A stretch of DNA of 64,000 nucleotides from Streptococcus tangpeifui (GCF_011038795.1 NZ_JAAKDU010000009.1:17367-81366); one strand, 5' to 3'. Counted from the first letter of the stretch, positions 20,181 through 28,255 are shown. Numbers and translations: made by a program. Notes: a model not told the origin generated them from the sequence alone.

Positions 20181-22523
20181 ATGAACACAAAAATTTTAGA
20201 GGCCTTGGAATTTGCTAAGGTTAAAAATCAATTTGAACCCTACTTACAGACAGAAGTCGCTCAAGAGGAGTTGCGTGCTTTACTGCCTGAAACCAATCGG
20301 GAAAAGATTGAGCGCTCCTTTGCAGAAATTGCTGATATGCAAGCCATTTTTGTGGAATATCATAGCTTTTCAATTGGTGCTATCAGGAGTTTGGCTGAGC
20401 CCTTAAGACGTTTAGAGCTGGAGGCAGACCTTAATGTTGATGAACTTTTGGCTGTTAAGCGAGTCTTAGAGGTATCTTCAGAAATCGGTCGTTTTTATGA
20501 AAATCTGGAAAATGTTGAACTTTCCGCTCTCAGCCGTCTTTTTGAGAATCTGGAGGCTTTTCCTAGATTGCAGGGAAATTTACAGGCTGTTAATGATGGT
20601 GGTTTTATTGAAGATTTTGCCAGTTCAAGTTTGAGCCAGATTCGCCGCCGCATTCATCGAGGAGAGAGTCAGGTTCGGCAAATCTTACAAGACTTGGTCA
20701 AGTCCAAGTCGGATATGTTGGCAGAAAATCTGATTGCCAGCCGTAACGGTCGGTCTGTCTTGCCTGTTCGCAACACCTATCGCAATAAGATAGCTGGAGT
20801 TGTCCATGATATTTCAGCTTCGGGAACGACAGTTTATATCGAGCCTCGGGCTGTGGTGCAACTTAATGAAGATATCACTCAAGCCAGAGCAGATGAGCGG
20901 CATGAATTGCATCGGATTTTGCGGGAATTGTCAGACTTGCTTCGCCCTCATACCCATACTATTCGTAACAATGCTTGGCTGATTGGGCATTTGGATTTCG
21001 TGCGTGCTAAATATCTCTACATGCAGGAGCATCAGGCTAGCCTGCCCAGTCTGTCAGAGGATAAGACGGTCAACTTACTCAATGTCCGTCATCCTTTGCT
21101 GGTCAATCCTGTTGCCAATGACCTTCACTTTTCTAAAAATCTCTCTGTCATTGTTATTACCGGTCCCAATACAGGTGGTAAGACGATCATGCTTAAGACC
21201 TTGGGGTTGTGTCAAATTATGGCTCAGTCCGGTTTACCAATTCTAGCGGATCCAGGCAGCAAGGTAGCCCTCTTCAAGGAAATCTTTGCAGATATCGGTG
21301 ATGAGCAGTCGATTGAGCAAAGCCTGTCAACCTTCTCTAGTCACATGGGACATATTGTTGATATTTTGAATCGGGCTGATCATCAGAGTCTTGTCCTGCT
21401 CGATGAATTGGGAGCAGGAACCGATCCTCAGGAAGGTGCCAGTTTAGCTATGGCTATTTTAGAGCACTTGCGTCTCAGCGATATCAAAACCATGGCCACG
21501 ACCCATTATCCTGAGCTTAAGGCTTACGGAATTGAAACTGCTCATGTCCAAAATGCCAGTATGGCGTTCGATATAGACAGCCTCAGACCAACTTACCATT
21601 TTATGCAGGGGGTTCCGGGACGTTCCAATGCCTTTGAGATTGCTAGACGTCTGGGGTTGTCTAAGGTCATCGTAGATGATGCTGAACAGATGACTAACCG
21701 AGACAGTGATACCAATGCTATTATTGAGCAGCTGGAGACCCAAACAGCTGAAAGCCGTAAGCGTTTGGATCATATTAGAGAAGTTGAACAAGAAAATCTT
21801 AAATTTAATCGGGTAGTCAAAAAGCTTTACAATGAATTTTCGCATGCTTATGATAAGGAATTGAAGAAGGCTCAAGATGAGATTCGTCGGTTGGTAGCTA
21901 GAGCGACGGACGAGAGCAACCAAATTCTTAAAAATCTTAGCGACCGTTCGCAGCTTAAACCGCATGAGGTGATTGAAGCTAAGGGCAAACTTAAGAAATT
22001 GGCACCAAGTGAAGATCTTTCTAAAAATAAGGTTTTACGTAAGGCTAAGAAACAAAAGGCAGCGCGTGCGCCTAAAGTGGGAGATGATATCATCGTTATC
22101 GCTTATGGTCAGCGTGGAACTCTTATCAATCAGCTCAAGGATGGTCGTTGGGAGGCTCAAGTTGGCTTGATTAAAATGACCCTAAGGGAAGCTGAGTTCA
22201 ATCTAGTGAAACATCAGGAAAGTCAGAAAGCCCGTAAGAAAAAACAAGTTAATGTTGTCAAGAGGTCTGCTAGTAAAGGACCACATGCCCGTTTGGATCT
22301 CCGTGGCAAGCGCTATGAAGAGGCTATGCAGGAGCTGGATGACTTTATTGATCAGGCTCTTCTCAACAATATGGCTCAAGTTGATATTATTCATGGCATC
22401 GGTACCGGTGTCATCCGTGAAGGTGTGACCAAGTACCTGCGTAGCCATCGTCATGTCAAGAGTTTTGGCTATGCGCCTCAAAATGCAGGTGGTTCGGGCT
22501 GTACTATTGCTAACTTAGGTTAA
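20181..22523 (+). CDS. mutS2: Endonuclease MutS2
   Basis: This 780-residue MutS-family ATPase has core and lever helices (about 1-300), Walker A GPNTGGKT at 328-335, a [12 protein letters not shown]alker B/signature region, a long coiled coil (about 510-610) and a C-terminal Smr nuclease domain from about 705 ([26 protein letters not shown]). MutS2 acts in suppression of recombination and, in Gram-positives, rescue of collided ribosomes. The N-terminus [15 protein letters not shown] aligns with known streptococcal starts, so the start at the promoter edge is credible. Confidence 0.95.
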   Translation: MNTKILEALEFAKVKNQFEPYLQTEVAQEELRALLPETNREKIERSFAEIADMQAIFVEYHSFSIGAIRSLAEPLRRLELEADLNVDELLAVKRVLEVSSEIGRFYENLENVELSALSRLFENLEAFPRLQGNLQAVNDGGFIEDFASSSLSQIRRRIHRGESQVRQILQDLVKSKSDMLAENLIASRNGRSVLPVRNTYRNKIAGVVHDISASGTTVYIEPRAVVQLNEDITQARADERHELHRILRELSDLLRPHTHTIRNNAWLIGHLDFVRAKYLYMQEHQASLPSLSEDKTVNLLNVRHPLLVNPVANDLHFSKNLSVIVITGPNTGGKTIMLKTLGLCQIMAQSGLPILADPGSKVALFKEIFADIGDEQSIEQSLSTFSSHMGHIVDILNRADHQSLVLLDELGAGTDPQEGASLAMAILEHLRLSDIKTMATTHYPELKAYGIETAHVQNASMAFDIDSLRPTYHFMQGVPGRSNAFEIARRLGLSKVIVDDAEQMTNRDSDTNAIIEQLETQTAESRKRLDHIREVEQENLKFNRVVKKLYNEFSHAYDKELKKAQDEIRRLVARATDESNQILKNLSDRSQLKPHEVIEAKGKLKKLAPSEDLSKNKVLRKAKKQKAARAPKVGDDIIVIAYGQRGTLINQLKDGRWEAQVGLIKMTLREAEFNLVKHQESQKARKKKQVNVVKRSASKGPHARLDLRGKRYEEAMQELDDFIDQALLNNMAQVDIIHGIGTGVIREGVTKYLRSHRHVKSFGYAPQNAGGSGCTIANLG

Positions 22524-22538
22524 ACAATGGTAAATAAA

Positions 22539-22571
22539 ATGACAGCTGGCTTAGGCAGCGCCAGCTGTCAT
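22539..22571 (+). other. Strong hairpin between mutS2 and the thioesterase gene
   Basis: ATGACAGCTGGC and GCCAGCTGTCAT form a perfect 12-bp stem with a nine-base loop. No T tract follows, so it is more likely an mRNA stabiliser or processing site than a terminator. Confidence 0.55.
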
Positions 22572-22592
22572 GCTAACTAGAGAGGAAAAGTG

Positions 22593-23006
22593 ATGAAAGG
22601 TTTTACTCATAAGGTTCAATACTATGAGACCGATCGGATGGGCATTACGCACCATTCCAACTATGTCCGTTGGATGGAGGAGGCGCGTGTCTATTTTTTG
22701 GATGAAGTAGGTCTCCCCTATGATAAACTAGAGGCTAACGGTATTATTTCGCCGGTTACTGCAGTAGATTGTCACTATAAGGCAACGTCAACATTTGCAG
22801 ATGTTATCGCTATTGACATCAGTGTCAGTACACTTAAGGGAGCCAAATTGGGATTTGATTATGTGATGACGAATCAAAACGGGCAACTGGTTTGTCAGGC
22901 GCATTCGGAACATAGCTTTTTAGATAAGACTGGACGGTTTGTTGCGCTCAAGAAGGTTTATCCTGACTTTTATATAAAGGTCCAAGAAATGATCAAGCAA
23001 GGTTAA
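22593..23006 (+). CDS. Hotdog-fold acyl-CoA thioesterase (YbgC/FadM-like)
   Basis: This 137-residue protein has the 4-hydroxybenzoyl-CoA thioesterase signature: YYETDRMGITHHSNYVRWMEEAR, with the likely catalytic Asp14. Such enzymes hydrolyse short or aromatic acyl-CoA. The ATG at 22593 follows AGAGAGGAAAAGTG; a GTG codon just before it is less likely. It may share the mutS2 transcript. Confidence 0.85.
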   Translation: MKGFTHKVQYYETDRMGITHHSNYVRWMEEARVYFLDEVGLPYDKLEANGIISPVTAVDCHYKATSTFADVIAIDISVSTLKGAKLGFDYVMTNQNGQLVCQAHSEHSFLDKTGRFVALKKVYPDFYIKVQEMIKQG

Positions 23007-23060
23007 CGGACACTTGTCACGGAAAATCAGTCTCCTCATGAAAATTAGAAAGAAATTAAG

Positions 23061-23876
23061 ATGATTAAACTTATTGCTGTTGATATGGATGGCACTCTTT
23101 TAAACAGTCAAAAACAACTGCCTCCGGAAAACATTGAGGCTCTTCAGAAAGCTAGTCAAGCCGGTTACGATGTTGTCCTTTGTACAGGTCGCTGCCAATC
23201 TGGCGTTGAACCCTATGCGAGGGAGCTAGGATTGGGAGAAGACAAAGAATTTGCGATTTTGAACAATGGCTGCTCAACCTTTGCGCTCAAGGATTGGGGC
23301 TTGGTTGATTATGTGACGCTGAGTGATCAGGAGGTAAAGGAGCTATTAGATAGGGTCGCTGATTATGATAATATCTATTTAACCTTGACAGAGCAGGAAC
23401 GCTTTTTGGTCTTTGCGGATCAGGTGCCCGAGATTGTCGCCTATGATGCTAGTTTAATTTTCACTCAGGCTCAGGCTATCTCCTGGTCAGACTTTCAAGC
23501 AGGGCACGGCCGTATTTTTCAAGCGATGATTATGGGCGATCGTGATGCTTTAGACCGTTTTCACGACGAAAATCGCCCCTATTTTGATCAATATTTTTCT
23601 CATGTCCGCAGTCAGCACTATATTATTGAAGCACTTCCTAAAGGTACAAGCAAGGCTTCTGGTCTCAAAGCATTAGCCCAGCAACTGGGAATCGATCGCT
23701 CTGAAATAATGGCTTTGGGCGATGCTGCTAACGATTTAGAAATGCTGAAATTTGCCGGCCACAGTGTGGCTATGGGCAATGCGGCAGACAGCGTAAAAGC
23801 AGTTTGTAACTACCAGACAGCCAGCAATGACCAAGCTGGTGTGGCTAAAGCTATTTATGAGTATGTGTTAGATTAA
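23061..23876 (+). CDS. Cof-type HAD-IIB phosphatase
   Basis: This 271-residue protein starts with HAD motif I (VDMDGTLLN; Asp8 nucleophile, Asp10 acid) and has motif IV GDAANDLEML at about 220-229 with a C2-type cap between. Such enzymes dephosphorylate sugar phosphates or cofactors. The substrate is not evident. An AAAGAAATTAAG upstream site is weak. Confidence 0.88.
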   Translation: MIKLIAVDMDGTLLNSQKQLPPENIEALQKASQAGYDVVLCTGRCQSGVEPYARELGLGEDKEFAILNNGCSTFALKDWGLVDYVTLSDQEVKELLDRVADYDNIYLTLTEQERFLVFADQVPEIVAYDASLIFTQAQAISWSDFQAGHGRIFQAMIMGDRDALDRFHDENRPYFDQYFSHVRSQHYIIEALPKGTSKASGLKALAQQLGIDRSEIMALGDAANDLEMLKFAGHSVAMGNAADSVKAVCNYQTASNDQAGVAKAIYEYVLD

Positions 23877-23996
23877 GGTACAAAGAAGTTTCTTACTTAA
23901 CGAAAGTTTCTAACAGAAAGTGGGGGAGCTAAGCTAGAGTCTTTAAAAGACTTATGAAATGACAGTTATACTCCAAATTCAATTAAAAAAGATATG

Positions 23997-24034
23997 AAGC
24001 CTTGAATGTAGTAGTTATTTTTAAGGCTTTTTTA
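23997..24034 (+). terminator. Terminator after the HAD phosphatase gene
   Basis: AAGCCTT (23997-24003) pairs with AAGGCTT (24023-24029) ahead of a T run. Confidence 0.6.
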
Positions 24035-24075
24035 TTTTAAGTTAAGAAATTTAAATGAAATCTTTTTGTAATCTA

Positions 24076-24104
24076 TTGACAAATTATATATATATATATA
24101 ATAT
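24076..24104 (+). promoter_or_regulatory. Promoter with a (TA)8 tract in its spacer
   Basis: A consensus TTGACA (24076-24081) is followed by eight TA dinucleotides (24085-24100). The -10 can be TATAAT (24097-24102, spacer 15) or TAATAT (24099-24104, spacer 17). Changing the TA count would alter the spacing in 2-base steps. Confidence 0.6.
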
Positions 24105-24133
24105 TTCTATCAATTAGATGGGAGTTCTAAGAT

Positions 24134-24724
24134 ATGAAGAAATTAAAAGGTTGCTTAAGTGTTATTGTATTGCTAATGGTAATTGGTGCTATTGGTAGTA
24201 CATTTGGGAAAGATGGTGAGAGTAGTGCGAACACTAGCAGTGATTCTAAGGTACAAAAAGAAGTTACTAATACGATTAAATCTACTAAAAAGAAGGCCAG
24301 TCAGAAAAAGGCTCGCAAGACATACGGAGTTGGTGATGTTGTTAAAGTTGGAGATGTAGAATATACGGTCAATTCGTTATCACAAGCAACTAGCGTAGGC
24401 TCTGAATATTTTGGAGAGACTGCCCAAGGTGTTTATCTATTGGTAAATATTACTGTGAAAAATAATGGTAAAGAGTCTTTAAGTGTTTCAGATGATTTCT
24501 TTAAAATTTACAAGGGAGATACTGAATATAAATCTGATTCTGAGGCTTCTTTGTACGCTAATGATAATACTGGGTTTTTCTTGGAAGAAATTAATCCAGG
24601 AAATTCCGTAACAAGTACAGTAGCCATTGATGTTCCCCAAGATGTCGCAAATGCTAAAGGCCTGCAATTACAAGTTCAAACAGGTGTATGGGGAACTGAA
24701 AAAGCAAGAATTAATATCCAGTAA
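24134..24724 (+). CDS. DUF4352-like membrane-anchored extracellular protein
   Basis: This 196-residue protein has a hydrophobic N-terminal segment (about 8-24) with no lipobox, so it is probably an uncleaved anchor or signal peptide. A Ser/Lys-rich linker (about 28-63) follows. The C-terminal immunoglobulin-like domain (about 65-195) has the DUF4352 pattern (GDVEYTVNS, VNITVKNNGKESLSVS, INPGNSVTSTVAIDVP). Function unknown. It is monocistronic and may vary in expression through the (TA)8 promoter. Confidence 0.7.
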   Translation: MKKLKGCLSVIVLLMVIGAIGSTFGKDGESSANTSSDSKVQKEVTNTIKSTKKKASQKKARKTYGVGDVVKVGDVEYTVNSLSQATSVGSEYFGETAQGVYLLVNITVKNNGKESLSVSDDFFKIYKGDTEYKSDSEASLYANDNTGFFLEEINPGNSVTSTVAIDVPQDVANAKGLQLQVQTGVWGTEKARINIQ

Positions 24725-24748
24725 TTCTATCTATGAACACGTATTAGA

Positions 24749-24782
24749 TTAAAAGGTTTGGTTGTGTTCCAAGCCTTTTAAT
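24749..24782 (+). terminator. Terminator after the DUF4352-like gene
   Basis: TTAAAAGG pairs with CCTTTTAA, with further inner GG/CC pairing. It is T-rich on both sides. Confidence 0.65.
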
Positions 24783-24940
24783 ATTAGATTTGTTCGATAA
24801 CCAAAACTGATATGCTAAACTCATGAAAACCGTATACGAAAGGCCCTAAAACTTTACTCAGAACATTTAAAATGATTAAGCTGAGTTGATTTGTGGCATT
24901 AGCAATTATGAAATGCCTTAGTTTTCGATCAAATCTATTA
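24781..24940. repeat. Repeat R1, copy 1 (160 bp)
   Basis: This block recurs at 49653-49788 with about 85-90 percent identity apart from a 24-base indel. Shared landmarks are TAACCAAAACT, ACGAAAGGCCCTAAAACTTT and ATTATGAAATGCCTTAGTTTT. Two hairpins are conserved: ACTCAG/CTGAGT and GGCATT/AATGCC. No reading frame is conserved. Confidence 0.8.
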
Positions 24941-25009
24941 TTTGAATAACAATGTCAATGTTAGGTTGTTGATTGGACACGCCTATGCTTTTAGTGCTTT
25001 TGAATATTA

Positions 25010-25037
25010 AAAAGAGAGAAGATGAATTTCGTCTCCT
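25010..25037 (-). terminator. Left-end terminator of the bacteriocin island
   Basis: On the minus strand GAGAGGAGACG pairs with the later CATCTTCTCTC, followed by five T residues, immediately beyond the last minus-strand reading frame. Confidence 0.6.
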
Positions 25038-25045
25038 CTCGTGCT

Positions 25046-25234
25046 TTATTTATAAATTCCACACTGCAATTGGCAAAAAGTCGAAAATTTTGAAATAAAC
25101 GGTTCAGTCATTTCAGTCGGATAGTTGTTATCTATTTTTGATATTGCCTTCGTCAGCTCTTTTATCTGAATAAATCCATACATACCTAATCTCGCAACTG
25201 ATTTAAGTATTTTTCAGATTTGTTCATAACTCAT
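25046..25234 (-). pseudogene. 62-codon frame with an internal TGA, bacteriocin island
   Basis: The frame reads MSYEQI, TGA, then KILKSVARLGMYGFIQIKEL and on to a CQLQCGIYK end. It starts 10 bases after the stop of the 50-residue membrane protein and has a terminator 9 bases downstream. The single stop at codon 7 suggests recent inactivation, unless translation starts later at the GTATG methionine (codon 18). Function unknown; its place suggests an immunity or accessory peptide. Confidence 0.45.
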
Positions 25235-25244
25235 TAGCCTAGGA

Positions 25245-25397
25245 CTAAAACAGTTCATAGAGAGCCAACAAGACTGTTATCAACAAGACAGATGTGGAAG
25301 ATAAGGCTTTTAATTTCTTGTTTTTAGAAAACTTGATAAAAATGGTATCTAGAACAACCAAAATTATCCAAAGGATAAAAATAATCACATATTTCAT
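25245..25397 (-). CDS. 50-residue two-helix membrane protein, bacteriocin island
   Basis: MKYVIIFILWIILVVLDTIF begins a first helix, a KFSKNKKLK turn follows, and a second helix ends LLALYELF. This resembles the small membrane proteins that accompany class II bacteriocins, often as immunity factors. A related but broken start (MKYVIILSFG then stop) lies at 27052-27084 beside a homologous precursor end. The ribosome site is weak. Confidence 0.5.
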   Translation of the reverse strand: MKYVIIFILWIILVVLDTIFIKFSKNKKLKALSSTSVLLITVLLALYELF

Positions 25398-25401
25398 AAC
25401 A

Positions 25402-25490
25402 CTAATTAGTCAAACAATCTCCTGCTCTATAACTTAAAACTGAGAGCCATATTACCTTCAAACGATCCAGCTCCTGAAGGCCCTGAATCA
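25402..25490 (-). pseudogene. Remnant of a bacteriocin precursor C-terminus
   Basis: The minus strand matches the DNA at 27091-27150 (CAGTTTTA, GGAGATT, TTTGACTAATTAG shared) and encodes a tail reading SVLSYRAGDCLTN. No leader or start is present. It directly precedes the 50-residue membrane protein gene. Confidence 0.35.
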
Positions 25491-25496
25491 TTATCA

Positions 25497-25530
25497 AAAA
25501 ATCCCCGACACCAATACGGAGGCGGGGAAG
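25497..25530 (-). terminator. Terminator after the 116-residue immunity-like gene
   Basis: CCCCG pairs with CGGGG around a CCTCC...TGGTGT loop, then ATTTTTT on the minus strand. A sequence-related copy sits at 27779-27812, showing that whole cassettes were duplicated. Confidence 0.7.
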
Positions 25531-25569
25531 GTGAGGGAGATATTAGATATGCAGCTTAATATTTCCCAG

Positions 25570-25920
25570 TTATTTTTTTAAAAACAAATAAATGTTGATT
25601 AGCATTAGTAAAATGAAAAATACAACCGATAAACTCTTTGATATAGGCCACAAAACATAGGTTAGCGATACTGTACAAATTATCAAAGCAATTGCAGTAG
25701 CAATTTTTTCGTCATAGTTCTTTTTTTCCATAAAATCATTACTTTGCTTTTCAATAGTTTTATCCGAAAAAAATTGCAAAAGATTAACAGCTGTGATAGC
25801 AATAAATGCTGTTACTGCAATAATCTTTTGGTCTGACCAAAAACCTATGAGAAAGGAAAAAGCGACTAAAATCCAAGCTAATAGATCTACTATCCTTCTC
25901 AGTTTCCTATCTTTTATCAT
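25570..25920 (-). CDS. Four-helix membrane protein, putative bacteriocin immunity protein
   Basis: This 116-residue protein has four hydrophobic helices (about 11-27, 31-48, 73-90, 94-113) and a short charged loop (KTIEKQSNDFMEKKNYDEK). It starts 17 bases after the double-glycine precursor at 25938-26171, behind GGAG. The pairing suggests it protects against that peptide; homology was not tested. A degenerate paralogue of its N-terminal half lies at 27417-27588. Confidence 0.6.
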   Translation of the reverse strand: MIKDRKLRRIVDLLAWILVAFSFLIGFWSDQKIIAVTAFIAITAVNLLQFFSDKTIEKQSNDFMEKKNYDEKIATAIALIICTVSLTYVLWPISKSLSVVFFILLMLINIYLFLKK

Positions 25921-25937
25921 TCTCTATAACTCCACTA

Positions 25938-26171
25938 TCAATGTCTGCTATAATAAATAGCAGCAGCACCTGCACAAGCTTCTGCACCAATATATAGAGC
26001 TGCACCAACCGAATTAGTATATGCTATCCTTGCTGCTGCATAAGGGATCATTGCAAGAATAGAAGTTACAACTCCCTCTCCATTAAATCCGCCCTCTAAA
26101 TTTGCTAGTGTATCCATATCCGCTACTTCAAATTTATCAAAAGCTGTTGTGTCTAGGAATACAATGTTCAT
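25938..26171 (-). CDS. Class II bacteriocin precursor with double-glycine leader (77 aa)
   Basis: The leader is residues 1-28 (MNIVFLDTTAFDKFEVADMD, ending LEGG), matching the other island leaders in the pattern MN..LD..AF..F..AD...L. The predicted mature peptide of 49 residues starts FNGEGVV. It is Ala/Gly-rich with helix-helix packing spacing (SVGAALYIG, GAEACAG). Leaders of this kind are removed by a C39-peptidase ABC exporter, absent here. No clear Shine-Dalgarno sequence was found. Confidence 0.75.
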   Translation of the reverse strand: MNIVFLDTTAFDKFEVADMDTLANLEGGFNGEGVVTSILAMIPYAAARIAYTNSVGAALYIGAEACAGAAAIYYSRH

Positions 26172-26311
26172 TATAGTTTCTACTTGCGATAGATATTGGT
26201 AACTTTCAAAAGCTCAAGTTACTAATTACTGATTATTAATTCAAAGTTTTGCTTGAAATTTTTTCTCACACTTGAATCTTCAGGAATCCTCTGTAATATA
26301 CAGGCAAAAGT

Positions 26312-26479
26312 TTATTTTCTTTTTTGCTTATATATTATATAAAAAATCGTAGCATATCCTACAAGGATAATAAATGTTACAGTAGAAATGAGTTCGGAGT
26401 GAGCCCAATTTAAGTAAAATCCCACCCCACAAAGTATTAAATAAGACACATAGCAAAGTAAAGGAATTAACTTTTTCAT
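26312..26479 (-). CDS. 55-residue two-helix membrane protein, putative immunity
   Basis: Sequence starts MKKLIPLLCYVSYLILCGVG and ends YIIYKQKRK. It is clearly related to the 56-residue protein at 28256-28426 (shared LLCYVSYLILCG, LNW and GYxT motifs). Conservation of frame in both copies argues that it is real. An alternative ATG lies 9 bases upstream at 26488. No strong ribosome site. Confidence 0.55.
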   Translation of the reverse strand: MKKLIPLLCYVSYLILCGVGFYLNWAHSELISTVTFIILVGYATIFYIIYKQKRK

Positions 26480-26512
26480 GGTAATCATAAATTCAAGTAG
26501 CTTACAATCTAG

Positions 26513-26596
26513 TTATTTAAACTTTATTATACCTAATTTATATAAAATAACAGATGCTGCAATTGCAACTAAAACACCAATAATAAAATACTTCAT
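26513..26596 (-). CDS. 27-residue single-helix peptide
   Basis: MKYFIIGVLVAIAASVILYK leads into LGIIKFK, a single transmembrane helix with a basic tail. It lies 15 bases after the remnant precursor at 26612-26744. Its size makes the call tentative. It could be a toxic or accessory peptide. Confidence 0.3.
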   Translation of the reverse strand: MKYFIIGVLVAIAASVILYKLGIIKFK

Positions 26597-26611
26597 ATTA
26601 ATAACTCATCA

Positions 26612-26744
26612 TCAATCCCAACAAGTAGCACCAGCAGCTGCAGTTAAGCACTCCTGCTTGTATGACCTCCTTCTGAAAAAGAGGCGATAAAGTCTGTATC
26701 TACAGCTTTAAAGTTATTAGGAACTATGTTGCTGTGTTCAGCAT
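26612..26744 (-). pseudogene. Frameshifted double-glycine bacteriocin remnant
   Basis: MLNTAT is followed, in a shifted frame, by IVPNNFKAVDTDFIASFSEGG. After a second shift the tail reads KQECLTAAAGATCWD. The leader pattern fits the island leaders, but at least two frame changes are needed, so no precursor can be made. Confidence 0.5.
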
Positions 26745-26811
26745 AAATCTTTCCTATTCTAATTAATATCTTTTATCAATATGTAGTTATTAAAGAGAGA
26801 TGATTTAAGTT

Positions 26812-26988
26812 TTAGAGGCTCTCTTTATTTGTTGTAGAAAAAAGATAGTAAATTATTACTAAGGCAGAAGCAGATATATTTACAAAAAAAGCAGTTATTT
26901 TAGCTATTTTTGTACCAAACTTTTTTGAAAATTTACTAGCAGTACTAATAGAAAAAAGCCAAAAAAGAGCAATTATTAGTTCTTTCAT
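26812..26988 (-). CDS. 58-residue two-helix membrane protein, bacteriocin island
   Basis: MKELIIALFWLFSISTASKF, a basic SKKFGTKIAK turn, then a helix ending VIIYYLFSTTNKESL. The lysine-rich hinge between two helices is typical of small immunity-like proteins. Hairpin arms AAAGAGAG/CTCTCTTT overlap its stop codon. No homologue elsewhere in the island was recognised. Confidence 0.45.
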   Translation of the reverse strand: MKELIIALFWLFSISTASKFSKKFGTKIAKITAFFVNISASALVIIYYLFSTTNKESL

Positions 26989-27051
26989 TTAAAAGTTACC
27001 TGTTTTTAGTTAATCCGTCTCATTAAAATAACTTATCTCCTTGTTTTAAAG

Positions 27052-27084
27052 TTATCCAAAGGATAAAATAATCACATATTTCAT
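27052..27084 (-). pseudogene. Broken start of a paralogue of the 50-residue membrane protein
   Basis: MKYVIILSFG then TAA. The DNA matches the start of the gene at 25245-25397 except for a lost T in a T run, and homology ends shortly after. Confidence 0.5.
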
Positions 27085-27090
27085 AACTAA

Positions 27091-27245
27091 TTAGTCAAAT
27101 AAATCTCCTGTTCTGTATCCTAAAACTGTACCACTCACTCCCTCTGTAACACTACCAGCAATGGCTCCGAAAGTATATACCTTCGCTATTTCAATAACTC
27201 TATGATAAGACAATAGCCTTAATATGACCACTGTCTTCACAATAT
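27091..27245 (-). pseudogene. Bacteriocin precursor C-terminal remnant with GxxxG-rich tail
   Basis: An open minus-strand frame without a start ends VYTFGAIAGSVTEGVSG, then TVLGYRTGDLFD and a stop. The Gly spacing (GAIAG, GSVTEG) is like two-peptide bacteriocins. It is followed by the broken MKYVII frame, mirroring the order at 25.2-25.5 kb. Confidence 0.45.
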
Positions 27246-27281
27246 TTTTAGCCTAAAGCCTTGATAGGCTTGACAAATGGT

Positions 27282-27309
27282 AAAAAAGAGAGAACTACGA
27301 TCCTCTCTC
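27282..27309 (-). terminator. Terminator within the bacteriocin island
   Basis: AGAGAG and CTCTCT pair around a 10-base loop, then six T residues on the minus strand. Confidence 0.55.
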
Positions 27310-27416
27310 ACCAGTGTTTAGTTATAAGTCGGCATCCACCAGAGCTGACAACTAAACACTTAGATCAAATAAGAATAAGAAATTATCTGATTTGGTTACT
27401 AGGTATTTTAACCTTT

Positions 27417-27588
27417 TTTACTTACAAAAAATTACAAAAGATTAATAGCTGTAATTGCAGTAAATACCACAATCGCCATCATTTTATGATCTGACCATAA
27501 AACTATTGTACTTGCTATCGCCATCATTAACCAAGCTATTAATACTACTACTCTTCTTACTTAATCTGTTATTTTATCTACTCCTAAT
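27417..27588 (-). pseudogene. Decayed paralogue of the 116-residue immunity-like protein
   Basis: The frame reads VRRVVVLIAWLMMAIAS, VLWSDHKMMAI and AITAINLL, matching LRRIVDLLAWILVAFS, GFWSDQKIIAV and AITAVNLL of the intact protein. A stop precedes the match and another follows INLL, so only the first half survives. Confidence 0.7.
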
Positions 27589-27605
27589 TTAGTCCTGTAT
27601 TACCT

Positions 27606-27746
27606 CTAATTAAAAATAACATAAGTACATACACCGAGAAATAGCAAAAAACTAATAAATGAGACAATTATATTTTTACTATAGTAAGAAATAACAGCCA
27701 ATACACAGAGAATGAGCATCAGTGAAATTCCTGGGAATTTTTCCAT
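27606..27746 (-). CDS. 46-residue two-helix membrane protein, bacteriocin island
   Basis: MEKFPGISLMLILCVLAVIS, then YYSKNIIVSFIS and a second helix ending CTYVIFN. AGGAG lies 8 bases before the ATG. It follows the terminator at 27779-27812. Role unknown; likely immunity or accessory. Confidence 0.5.
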   Translation of the reverse strand: MEKFPGISLMLILCVLAVISYYSKNIIVSFISFLLFLGVCTYVIFN

Positions 27747-27778
27747 AAATCCAGCTCCTAACGACCCTAAATCATTAT

Positions 27779-27812
27779 AAAAAGGCCCCTGACACCATGA
27801 TGGAGGCAGGGA
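27779..27812 (-). terminator. Terminator after the 59-residue membrane protein gene
   Basis: CCCTG pairs with CAGGG around a CCTCC...TGGTGT loop and is followed by CCTTTTTA on the minus strand. It is a diverged copy of the terminator at 25497-25530. Confidence 0.6.
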
Positions 27813-27826
27813 AATCCAAGTGTGGA

Positions 27827-28006
27827 CTACTTTTTTCTAAAAAGTTGAAAAAACCTTATTGAGTAAATGATTATTATACTTAAAACCGCTAATGCCAGTA
27901 AGATAAACACAAACTTTCCAAAATGCTTGTTTGGCGAACAAACAGCAACAAGGGCTAATAAAACGATTAAATAGATCAGGAAATTTTCTTTTAAAAAATT
28001 TTTCAT
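27827..28006 (-). CDS. 59-residue two-helix membrane protein, bacteriocin island
   Basis: MKNFLKENFLIYLIVLLALV is the first helix; after CSPNKHFGKF a second helix runs to SIRFFQLFRKK. It starts 8 bases after the stop of the frameshifted precursor at 28015-28253, so it may be that peptide's immunity protein. The ribosome site is weak. Confidence 0.5.
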   Translation of the reverse strand: MKNFLKENFLIYLIVLLALVAVCSPNKHFGKFVFILLALAVLSIIIIYSIRFFQLFRKK

Positions 28007-28014
28007 AACAATAA

Positions 28015-28253
28015 TTAAAGCTGTGAACCAGCAATACCACAGGTAGTTCCTACTACCATTCCCTCACCAACACCGCCAAGAACAGCACCTACAACACTTC
28101 CAGCTCCTGGTTCTACAGCTGTACCGGCTATTAAACCTTTACCCGCACTGTCAATTACTCCACCTGCAAAGCCTATCGCAGCTCTCAAGCATTAAATTCA
28201 CCGCCAATTTCTACAAGATTTTCTTCAAAATCACTAAATGCGATAGAATTCAT
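28015..28253 (-). pseudogene. Bacteriocin precursor broken by an apparent one-base deletion
   Basis: The leader MNSIAFSDFEENLVEIGG is followed by EFNA and a TGA. Adding one T at GCTTGAGAG restores an 80-codon frame. It would give LRAAIGFAGGVIDSAGKG and then a strongly GxxxG-patterned tail (GAGSVVGAVLGGVGEG) ending GIAGSQL. AGGAGG overlaps the end of the upstream gene, so coupling was tight. This is either a recent null mutation or a sequencing error. Confidence 0.75.
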
Positions 28254-28255
28254 GT

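Noticed and set aside
24076..24104. AT-rich tract considered as a replication or integration site
   Set aside because: The consensus -35 and suitable -10 placement before a gene explain it better as promoter DNA; no iterons or attachment repeats were seen.
27261..27494. 77-codon plus-strand frame in the bacteriocin island
   Set aside because: Antisense to a clear relic of the 116-residue immunity-like protein and spans a minus-strand terminator.
27837..28040. 67-codon frame starting MVLLVHSFNY
   Set aside because: It is out of frame with the better two-helix 59-residue protein on the same strand and has an implausible Cys-rich composition.
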